Shown: in pieces, positions 33,398-45,300 of the stretch | Layout of the letters: every line of letters starts with the position of its first letter | How positions within the stretch are numbered: position 1 is the first letter of the stretch | From: Crossaster papposus | Lineage: Eukaryota; Echinodermata; Asteroidea; Velatida; Solasteridae | Direction of reading: 5' to 3' | Assembly (NCBI GenBank): GCA_037893245.1 | Contig: JBAIAA010000096.1 | Location: 1,798,001-1,862,000 of the forward strand | Length of the DNA stretch: 64,000 nt | Program-made: the position numbers and the translations under genes | The notes under the pieces: generated by a model | Database searches by the model: none | What the model saw: the letters and a program-made list of their open reading frames with translations, nothing else | What the model was told of the DNA's origin: nothing

Positions 33398-36300
33398 GTA
33401 GGTTGAGAAATTGTGGCTCATTATACTTATAGACAATATTAAAGCACAATCGCGATGGGGGGGGGGGGGGGGGGGGGGGTAGGGTGTAACACGTGCGATG
33501 GTACACGCGAGGATTTGAATCTGGAACATTACATGGGGCTAATTGTCTTGGGAAAGACACTTTACTTTAAATGTAAATAATTGCCACACTCCACCCAGGA
33601 GTTAGTCCGAGTTACTGGACCCTAGTTATCGATTTGTTTACATTTGGACATGATCTGGCGATAGTCAGAGCCACTAATATGCAGTGTAATTATGTAATAC
33701 TTTTGTTTTCATTATATTGAAACGTTTACTGTAGTTTGACCTAGTTCTCTAGAAGAAAAAACGGTTGTTTACAACAGACACGATAGTCTGAGTTACTTGA
33801 CCCTAGTATTGATTTTTTTACATTAGGACATGATCTGAAGTTACTATACTACTAGTCCGAGCCAGGGTACTTGCGATAGAGTCCGAGCATAAGTCTAAAT
33901 ACATAAATCCGATGCATAAATACAAATGTCTTAAATGTAGTTTAAAACTGTCGCCACCACCACAAAATTACTTGACAAAATAACTCAAAATTGCCTAAAA
34001 TAGCCTTCCATATGTGTCTGAGATCCAGGGCTTAAAATTCTTGACCTGCAAATTCAAATTCGACCCCAGTATTCAAGAGAGTAAAGTGTGCTGTTTGCAA
34101 TGGTGAACTTATTTTTTTTTTAGACGGCCTGTGATGTCACAGGTCAAAGGGTATCGATCATGTCGTAAACAAACGTAAAAAATCCCACGGTCGGGTTGCA
34201 GGGCATACGGTAAGCATGTATGACTGTTTCATGGCATGATACACACTGTACTGTGGCTGCGTGCTGATGAGGAGTACCCCTGAATTAAGCCCCGGAAGTT
34301 GATCTTATTATGGAAGGCTATTTAGGCGATTTGTAGGTATTTTGTTAAGTAGGTGGTGGTGGGGATGATTTGGAACTGTATTTAAGACATTTAGACGTAT
34401 GCATCGGACTTAAATGTATTTGGACTTATGCTCGGACTCTATCGCAAGATCATGTACAAATGTTAAAAAAACGATAACTAGGGTCCAGTAAACTCGGACT
34501 ACCCAGGACTATAAATGAACAAATAGGTACCTGTAAAGGTAGAGACCAAATTGCGCTGATTTCTAGCTGTTGCAGAAATCACGGTCTCGTTTAAATGACA
34601 GGAATAATAATTGTAAGCAATTAATTCAATTGATCTCTGGGTGTGAACCATGGTCCGATATAGCAGAGAACGTATGTCATGAGAAAGATAATTTACTGTA
34701 AAGCCATATAGCAGTTTTATCTTTTGAAACAAAATATATTAGTGGAATAACTAGCAATGTCATCCATTTTGTAATTGTTAAACACTGCTTGTTTATAAAC
34801 CTTTATTTTTTTTAAAGACAAATCTGCAATGGCTGTATAGACAAATATCTTCTTTGTGACATACTATTATGATTGTGTGCCAAATTCCATGCTTGTATCA
34901 TTTGATTGAACAATGTTTACACCAATCTTCCCGACTATATAGAAATCAAATCTCAAACTAACCTTTTGTAGGCACTTTTGCAGTTGGATTATTATTGTTT
35001 CTGCACAGATTGGACACTTTCCCTGACAAGATCTCCAGTCTATGGGATCATCATGGAAGGCGGTAACATCACATTTACTTGCACCATTGACAGCGACAAC
35101 CCAAACTACTCTGTATGGATTACTTGGCAGCACAGTTTCCGTTCCAACGTCACCACCCTCACCGAGCCGACCTACGTGACAGGCAGCCACAACCTGACCC
35201 TGACTGGGCTGTCGGTGAACCAGGTTGGCTATTACCAATGTGCTGGCATATCCTGGTCACCAGCCTATTGGGATCCCACTACGTTTTCTGAGAGGAGATA
35301 TTTAGAGCTCTATTGTGAGTACAACATGGTACAACAACATGGTCTTGTTTTACTATTGGTGCCACGTACATGTACCCCCTAGCGGAAAGAAAATGTGGCT
35401 TGAGGGAGTCAATATCGACGCCATTTTACCCGACTTTGATTTGAGGAGGGTCATATACAATTTCGGTGGCTTCACGCACATTGTGCCTGGAGTTTTTCCA
35501 AGGATATTCTCCTGGGGTTTTCCTTGATCCCACCTCTAAAACTGTACCTGTTACTGAATCAGTAACTTCACCGGAAACCAATTGCAGTCAGGCAAGATGG
35601 CGTCGATATAGTGATTCCATTTCTTGCAGTCGAGGGGGTATATGCACAGAGCCCATATATATCCATGGCTGCGTTCCACTACGTGAATAATGCCAACGTT
35701 CTCTAGTTGGTGCACAATCCATGGAAACTTATTCGCCTGGTTGGCAAATCTTGGCAACGTTCATGTGAGTGGAACGGATTCCAGTTTTAACAGGATCTAG
35801 TGGTCTAAAACAAACTTGCATGCACCATTTGTTCATAAAACGTTGGCGCGTACTTGGGAACCAGGAATGATCTTTGATCATGATATCCACATTTCATTTC
35901 CTTCAAAGATCGCCCCCTTATCATCGACAAAGACCGGACGTGGATTGGTGCAAACGACAACTACACGGCGACCTTCAAATGCTACGCCCGATGTAATCCC
36001 AAGGCTACGGTCACTTGGTACGGTCCGACCGGTGCCAATATTACCGAAGACACAGACCCCGACCGTGTCTCACTGATAGAATTTCAGTATGTTGAGGAAA
36101 CTATCAGTCGGCTGACCATCAGTCCAGTGAATGCCAGCACCGATTATGGGATGTACAGATGTATAGCTGCCAACGGCATTGGTACATTTGACGAACGTGA
36201 AATGAAGTTGAAAGAAACAGGTAAATTGAGTGAAAATATGCACTTTGTTCGCATGTATTGTTGAGGTTTTGGAAGATGAATGATTTTAGATGGGGCAATC

Positions 36301-39300
36301 GAATGTGCACAATATACACATTAAAGCAAAGCGTCATTATCTTATTAACCCTGCGCTGCAGTAATAATTATACAAATATGACATTTAGTACGGTTATTAT
36401 CTGTATAATATGAGCGTATTATATGGTTAGGAAACTGGCTATAAAGTATAAACAAATTATAACAAGCTTGATCCCTCACTGCAACTGTTCCTGTATCTGC
36501 CCCTGGGTTAGTTTTTCTCTTAAATTAACCCTAACCCCCAAGGGGTATTCTGTGAGTTGCCTTCCACACGCATCAGATTGCATCATTGCATCATTAAAGA
36601 AGTATGACTTGATTTTGTTTTTTTAAGAACCTCCTGAAGCCCCCAAAAACCTCGGCATATCTAACAACTACGTGAAAGACGACCGATTTGGGTTCAAATG
36701 GTTGCCGGGCTACGACGGAGGCGAGAAATTGGAGTCCTATTACACGAACATTCGCAAGATTCCGGGAGAGTTCAATGCGTCAACGTGGATCCCACGTAAT
36801 GTAGATTGCTTCTATTGGTGTTCCTCTTCTTATAGTGACCTCCAGCCAGACACGTTCTACCAAATAGCAGTGTATGCGAGGAACAAACTCGGCTCAAGCC
36901 CGTACGCGACTGTGGACGTGCGTACTGCCCGTGAGTATCAATTGCACTGTTCACTTGAGCCTAACCGCCCATACTGGGCGCTGGGAAATGCTGATACAAT
37001 TTAAGCTCTAACACTAGGAAAGGGCATGATGAGAATTTGCATTCAAAGCGGTCACGATCCTTAGCAGGATGTTATTTCATCAAAAGATTTCTAAAATCAA
37101 CTCGAAATACTGCAAATTCACATCCTCGGTCCAAATTCACATTCTATATTAAGTCGTTAAAATGCAAATTCGTATCCAGTGGGTGTGATTTTGGACTGTA
37201 ACGACTTAATACCCAAGGATGCGAATTTGGAAAAGGATGTGAATTTGGAGCATTACAATATGTGATTATGGAATTTGTTTTGTTGAAATCACATCCTGCT
37301 GAGGACTGTGTCCGCTTTGAATGCAAAATCACAACATGCCCTTTCCTAGTGTAATTGAATAGATTTGTGTGAAGTGTAAACTGTAGGTCCCCAGTTCCGC
37401 GGCTCGTGACAAAGTGCTAAGAACAAAGTACTCGTATTCAAACTTGTACTCGTGGTGAATTTGGGGTACTTATATATGGTGTTCTATATAGGACACTTAT
37501 CTGTTATTGTCGTGCGTGTGAGTAGAGCGTCGTGCCTGTGGAGAGCTCCGTCGTACGTGTGAGCAAAACCGTCGTGTTTGTGAGTAGAGCGTCGTGCGTG
37601 TGGAGAGCTCCGTCGTACGTGTGAGCAAAACCGTCGTGTTTGTGAGTAGAGCGTCGTGCGTGTGGAGAGCTCCGTCGTACGTGTGAGCAAAACCGTCGTG
37701 TTTGTGAGTAGAGCGTCGTGCGTGTGGAGAGCTCCGTCGTACGTGTGAGAAAACCGTCGTGTTTGTGAGTAGAGCGTCGTGCGTGTGGAGAGCTCCGTCG
37801 TACGTGTGAGCAAAACTGTCGTGTTTGTGAGTGGAGCGTCGTGCGTGTGGAGAGCTCCGTCGTACGTGTGAGTAAAACCGTCGTGTTTGTGAGTAGAGCG
37901 TCGTGCCTGTGAAGAGCTCCGTCGTACGTGTGAGCAAAACCGTCGTGCCTGTGGAGAGCTCCGTCGTACGTGTGAGCAAAACCGTCGTGTTTGTGAGTAG
38001 AGCGTCGTGCCTGTGGAGAGCTCCGTCGTACGTGTGAGCAAAACCGTCGTGCCTGTGGAGAGCTCCGTCGTACGTGTGAGCAAAACCGTCGTGCCTGTGG
38101 AGAGCTCTGTCGTACGTGTGAGTAAAACCGTCGTATGGTGTACTATTAAGGTCACTAAAACGGCGCGGCGAGTGTTGTTTAGCAGAGTAATGATTGCTGT
38201 TTAGCGGCGCGTTGCTTAGCGGCGCGAGTGAATGATGGAGGGGAAACATTTCATATCGAGGGGCTTGCCCTTAAAATTGTGACGTCATGTCGACCTCCAG
38301 AATAAATATGTAGAGTTTTGGCCGTGGGAATATTCAAAGTGAAGGGGTTTGTCTTCAATTCAACTATACCCGTACCCTCCAAAAGCTGTTGTTTAATACA
38401 TTGCCCGTTTTATGTCTTCCCTCTTCTCTGCAGTGTTACCCAGTACCCCTCTGATCAAGTGGTAGGCTTAATGTTCGCGCTTTTGGGGAATGATCACAAG
38501 AGGTCGGTCTTCTTCTTCTTTTTTGTGGACGCGTACATTGCAGTAAACTTTGCATAAATCCATGGTGGAAGTGAACCAATAAAACATAAATTTATAATTT
38601 TCTTCCGAAATTTTCTTAAGAATGTACCTGCTCATCAAATCAGAGATAGATGCAAAGTATACCAGAAACATTTTAAATATAAAAGAAATATAAATAAAAT
38701 ATTAAAGAAATGTTAGACTTGATTAAGCCTGGTGAGGGCTTAAACATAATGAAGTTTTCAAGAACAACCAATAGAAGCATGAACAGCAATCCTGAAGTCG
38801 TCATTGAACTGGAAGGCATGATGTGTGGATTGTTTTCATTCATTCATTCTTTTATTTTACCACATTATCTCATGGAGAATAGGACATTAGAACATGCATT
38901 TACAATGTACATGCATGTTCTAATACTATTTACATGAGAAAATATGGTAACACCACAGAAAAAAAAATGTAATGTATACATGATATGTAATGTATTAAGA
39001 CAATAATGTGGTACGTCTTAATACATTACATTACATGTATTCTAGTTATAGGGCTAGGCCCTAGCCTAGACATTTATTCATTTTTTTCAGGGTTTATCTC
39101 TTTGTATAAACGATTGATTTATCAACAGCCGCACTAATTTGGACTACTCTTCCGTATTTTTATCACTAGTGTTTGCACTTACAGCTATACTTATCTAGTA
39201 GAAAAGTGGCAATTTGTCGGTAGGCAGGTTTAAAAGTTTACTGCAATGTACGCCCCCCAAAAAAAAAATTGAAAGAAGAAGATCATTCCCAAAAAGCGCG

Positions 39301-42300
39301 AACAATTTGGAGCCTACCACTTGAGGGGTACTGGGTAACACAGTATAGAGCAGAGGGAAGACATAAAAAGGGCAATGTATTAAACAACAGCTTATGGGGG
39401 TACGGGTATAGTTGAATTGAAGACAAATCCCTTCACTTTGAATATTCCCACGGCCAAAACTCTACATATTTATTATGGAGGTCGACATGACGTCACAATT
39501 TTAAGGGCAAGCCCCTCGATATGAAATGTTTCCCCTCCATCATTCACTCGCGCCGCTAAGCAACGCGCCGCTTAACAACAATCATTACGCTGCTAAACAA
39601 CACTCGCCGCGCCGTTTTAGTGACCTTAATAGTTCACCATACGACGGCTTTACTAACAGGCACGGCGGTTTTGCTCACACGTACGACGGAGCTCTCCACA
39701 CACACGACGCTCTACACACAAACACGACGGTTTTGCTCACACGTACGACGGAGCTCTCCACAGGCACGACGGTTTTGCTCACACGTACGACGGAGCTCTC
39801 CACAGGCACGACGGTTTTGCTCACACGTACGACGGAGCTCTCCACAGGCACGACGGTTTTGCTCACACGTACGACGGAGCTCTCCACAGGCACGACGGTT
39901 TTGCTCACACGTACGACGGAGCTCTCCACAGGCACGACGGTTTTGCTCACACGTACGACGGAGCTCTCCACAGGCACGACGGTTTTGCTCACACGTACGA
40001 CGGAGTTCTCCACAGACACGACGGTTTTGCTCACACGTACAACGGAGCTCTCCACAGGCACGACGCTCTACTCACAAACACGACAGTTTTGCTCACACGT
40101 ACGACGGAGCTCTCCACACGCACGACGCTCTACTCACAAACACGACGGTTTTGCTCACACGTACGATGGAGCTCTCCACACGCACGACGCTTTACTCACA
40201 AACACGACGGTTTTGCTCACACGTACGACGGAGCTCTCCACAGGCACGACGCTCTACTCACAAACACGACAGTTTTGCTCACACGTACGACGGAGCTCTC
40301 CACACGCACGACGCTCTACTCACAAACACGACGGTTTTGCTCACACGTACGACGGAGCTCTCCACACGCACGACGCTCTACTCACAAACACGACGGTTTT
40401 GCTCACACGTACGACGGAGCTCTCCACACGCACGACGCTCTACTCACACGCACGACGATAACAGATAAGTGTCCTATATAGAACACCATACTTATAAACA
40501 TGTACTCAACTACAACATTGGTCTTAACCTACCATATCAGTACTAAGATTCATTTCGATTTAACAGTTGTTCAGTTTAACAATGTCATATTTCTTTCTTT
40601 TTTTCCAGCGACTGACGCAGGTAAGTGTAATCAATGCATATTTTCAACCTGTTGTTTGTTTGTTTGTTTGTTTGTTGGAATGTTTGTTTGGTTTCAATTG
40701 GCAGGCCTATATAAAATATCTCGCGCTAAAACGACTGCTAAGAATTATTAGCCACTCTTCTGAGAAAATAATGTTGCGCAATAATATCAAACTGGTCGGA
40801 AACGACTCTTCCTGTATCACTCCAATCATCAATCTACCTTTTTTTTGTGAGCTGTCTTTTTGATTTAGCTCTTTATAAATGTTAGCCAAAAAAAAAGCAC
40901 AAGGGCACTCAAGGTGTCGAACATTGATTCCTTTAGAAAGCTTCATCTGTTCATATTATGAAAAGTCGGTGCTCACTTCGACCAGGACCCTCACAGCTAT
41001 TCTGTTTACACCTTAAGGGTAGAGAGAAGCAATTTTAGTTAAGTGTCTTGCCCAAGGGCACAGACGCGATGTTCCTTGGCGGGGTTCAAACCCACGCATG
41101 CACGCACATGAGTCGCACACCGCAACCGTACATTATAATGGAATATATTTGTATAAATTGGGTGCGACATTATTTGTGGGACAGTTTTTCCTGTCCTTGC
41201 TGTCGTTTTGTCTTTCAAGTGGAATCGAGAATTACTTCAAACAATATACCTTGTATGGGAGATGCATTTAGTTCGCAATTCATATTTACTTTTGATTCGG
41301 GGACCAAGTGCATTAATAATTAGTTATAATTAGTTAATAATGAGTTTATCATAATTTTAAAATCATAGGTTCAGATATATTTGCAGGAAAGCAGTGTCAC
41401 AAAAATGTCATCATCTGTCTTGGTCAGGTATAACAGTGTCGTACACCCAGTGGAATGGGAGACTTGTCATCAATGGCATACCGAGTGACGACGACAACTC
41501 GACCTACCTATTACTAAGGGCAGATGCTACCGGGATGCTTGACTTTGTAAGTCTGAGGCCAGACCTGGACTGCATTCAGCGCGATGGCAAGTTTGAATAC
41601 TTGGGTCCATATTCCAAGTTTATAGACTATTGCTACTGCCGGGACAGACGCTGCGGTTGGTGTTCTAACGTCAAATATAGTAAGTACACCTGCCACCGTC
41701 CAAATGTGCTTGGACGGTTTTAAAGTATGTTTCAAACTCATGGGCCTGGACGCGTTAATGCCCAACCTGAAGGCGAGGGCATTAACAATGTTCAGGACCA
41801 TGTGCCGGTTTTAAACATATTTATGTATTACCGATCAACCACCTTTGTATTCCCATTCATAAATATCTTTCAGTCCAAAAGTAAAAACAAGTAAACAAAA
41901 ATACAATTTACCAACGATTTTGTTAAGCAATTTTACCTCGTGTTTTGAGGTCCTAAAATCTCAGAAAAAAAGGCACGTTTTGGATTGTTTACTTATCTTA
42001 TTTTCAATATCTGGTTGAAAGGAAACCATCCTAACGTCTTACCGTTCCTGAGAAAAAACTAAAAACGATTGTTTACATTGGACACTGGGTGTGCGCATAC
42101 ACTTTTCCTGTCATTTTCATTCAATGTACGATACACGTTGTGTGTGTTCATAAATTACACACTAATGCACAAAATGTGGTTTCTTACACGTCCGCAAAAG
42201 GCGAACACTTTCCGGCTGGAATCATATGACTACACCCAAACAGCTTAAGTTTTGCGGGGTCGCTTTTGCGATCCTCCAAAACTTGTTTTACACAAGAATA

Positions 42301-45300
42301 ACACAAAAACGCCCGGTTTTAAAGAGATTGTTGCGTGGATGTTTATATTCTACTTTCAAATGCTCTTTCTGAATAACATCATTTCGTTCAAAACGATTTG
42401 AGTGATTCCAGGACATAGTACATGTTTGTGCTTCTCGTACGTAGAGACATGGAGATAGACGTGCGCGTGATAGACGCATTGGCAATAATAATATACGGAC
42501 TCATCAGTTGTATTGTGCAGGTTCATAAGAGTCAACATATAATGGAACACCGAACAGCTGGGCCCAATTTCCTGGCGCTGCTTAACAGTTAGCGGAAAAG
42601 TTGTGCTAACTTTAGCAGAAAAATGTGCTAACCTTAAGCGCTATGGAGATTCTACTGTTACGTCACTGATTTAAGAAAATTTTCCCGCTAGGTTAAGCGT
42701 GCCCTTTGCTGCGCTTACTGCTTACGGTCCCCATGAAATTAGCAGAAAATCGTGTGCTTAGCAGCACCGTGAAATTGGGCCCTGGGCCATGTTTGAACTT
42801 CAGGCTCTCGACCAATAGAAATGTTTAAATTGTTTCAGGTATTTACGAGTAAAGTTTTTACGATGAAGACAAAATGGCCTACTGCCTAAACTTTGGGGCA
42901 ACATCTTGCCCCCAAAATGGTAGATTTGTTACCCATCCTAACCCACAATGTGATAAATCCACCCCAATGTTGGCCAAATAACATTGCCAACAAAAACGGA
43001 CTACTTTTATAGTATACTGTAGCGGAACCGGCGTTGCCGGAAAACCTTAATGGTCTTATTCATCCCAGTACTCCAAACAACACCTATTATCCCACCAACA
43101 AATGTATCAGCCTTGCGCAAGAATGAGCTAGGGCCAGGGGCAGTTTGATTGGTGGAAATATACCACCGTTATGCTTGATGTATTTCTTGAATGTAATAGA
43201 GCGCTAATAAATTCTAATAAACCTCACAATGACAAGCGTTTGCAAGGACAGTTATGATTCTTTTTATTCTTTTCTGATCAATAAGTCAACGATAATCACC
43301 AATCAATTAGTTTAAACACAATAGTTTTCAGAAATATAATGGTCAACTGCACCACCTAGTAATCCTCAAGAGGCCCGGTAAACCTCACGTGGTCAACTGC
43401 ATCACCTTGATTATAATAAATTGTGGCTAATGATATAACAATACGAACTGGGCTTACACTATATGTAATCATATTACATATAGTGTAATCCTCACACATT
43501 GTAAACCTCATGCAGCTTATACAATTATAGAGCAGAGTTGAATAAACACTTAACAATTAGGTAATTAAATATGCACAGGGTAATCCTCAGAACGTACCTT
43601 GTACCCGACCAGGTTCAGCTCACTGGCTTAAAAGTTTCGCGTTTTGTACATGTAATATGGAAACAGTTTTCCCCCTAACCAGTTCGCGCCGGAGGACGTA
43701 TATACACGCAAAGTTTTCGCCAGATTTGAAACAGATGACGCATAAACACGTCACGAGCAAGGCCGAAAAAGTCTGTCAGCAGCGAGCAAGGCCAGAAATA
43801 CATGGGTGTGCTTCCCGGTACCATCGGCCTGAACCCGCCTCGGATCGAGTTTCGTTTAAAATAAAGGACTCGATATTCAATTTCGATCCTGTAAGTTATA
43901 CTAAATTCTCGTTTGGCATATGGATTGATCTTGGGCCCATATATCAAAGGTCAAGGTCATTATGGGTAAAACAATAGAAAAGGTTGGGGCACTGTCACAT
44001 GAAAAAGACTTGTCATATTTACTTCTTTGTACACGTGTTGATCTTGGGGTCCTCGCGAAACATATTGATTTTGGACCCTTGATATTTAAAGGCCCGTGCC
44101 ATACCAAGGGTATACATATGTTGGTGGGGAATTTGTATCAAGACATTATAGTCTTGTTCTGCTAGAATATATATATATATATATATATATATTTTTGTAA
44201 CTCGTGCAGTTTGGATTTCTGTGACCAAGACCCCATCGGGACCTGTTCTGGAGGGCGATGAAGTCACCCTCACCTGTATATTTAACAGGCACGAAACGGG
44301 GTGGATGGAGTGGCGGTACAGTCTCGATCGGGACAGCTCGACCGTACTCACTGCACCGGCGTTCACCGATGACAGCACCAACAACCTGACCCTCGAGGGG
44401 GTGTCCAGGAACCAGACTGGTTGGTACCGATGTGCGGGGACCGGGAGGTGGCCATCATCACAAAAGTGGAACCCGACTCAGTTGTCTGATTGGACTGCCG
44501 TTGCTGCCTATTGTGAGTAGAACACTACACCACTACACCACTAAACCCACACATAACGTATAACTAAGTTCCAAAGCTCAAGGATTTACGGTCGGTGGCT
44601 TGGTGTAGGGGTGGCTTGGTGTAGGGGTGGCTTGGTGTGGGGGTGGCGCGGTGTGGGGGTGGCGCAGTGTGCGCAGTGTGGGGGGGGGGGGGGGGGGGGT
44701 GGCGCGGTGGGGGGGGTGGGGGGGGTGGCTTAAATCCTTAAGCTTTGGAACTTAGTTATAAACATGTCTTGGCTATCTAATGTTAATAAAATTGAACAAA
44801 ATTGCACTACTTAAAAACTTAACTTGCAGCATTCGTTCGTCACCGTATGTTAATATTTCATGTCCCTATTTGTCAATGTTTGGTACAGGAGTTATAACAA
44901 TGAGTGCAACTAGACGCTTGAAATAGCTTGAATATATATTTACTCATAGAATTTTGTGTGTTGAAATTTAATTGTCAAGTTATATTATTTCATTACAATG
45001 ACTAAGAGACAAATATTTGTGTTGTCTGTTGCCTTATTATTTTGCAGCCAATAAGCCATTTGCGCGTGACCCCGAGTTAAATTTAAATAATATCGGGTAC
45101 ACTGACTTGTTCATGCAGCTTGGCACAGTTTAACTTTAAATTCTCCAGACCAAAGACACTGTTGCTAAATCACGTGATTCGGGGCAAGCTTTTGCATAGT
45201 TACGTAAGAGACGCTCAGCACCAATACATTGTTTACAATGGCAAAAAGACACCAGACCATTCCAAAGCTGGGGGTTGCTAGCGTATGACGCGTAAGGCTT

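Noticed and set aside
37484-38249. Long Thr/Arg/His-rich open frames in the left fold-back arm
   Set aside because: They are open because the tandem unit is 21 bp; overlapping frames on the same strand give equally long repeat peptides, with no start context or domain.
39526-40481. 311-, 282- and 130-codon frames in the right arm
   Set aside because: Same cause as the left arm; mirror image of the same array.
41387-41427. Earlier acceptor (TTTGCAG at 41386) for receptor exon 6
   Set aside because: From phase 1 it reads into TAA after about 14 codons; the acceptor at 41427 is open and in phase.
43657-43977. 106-codon plus-strand frame
   Set aside because: Covers the TTAA MITE copy; no domain and no splice support.
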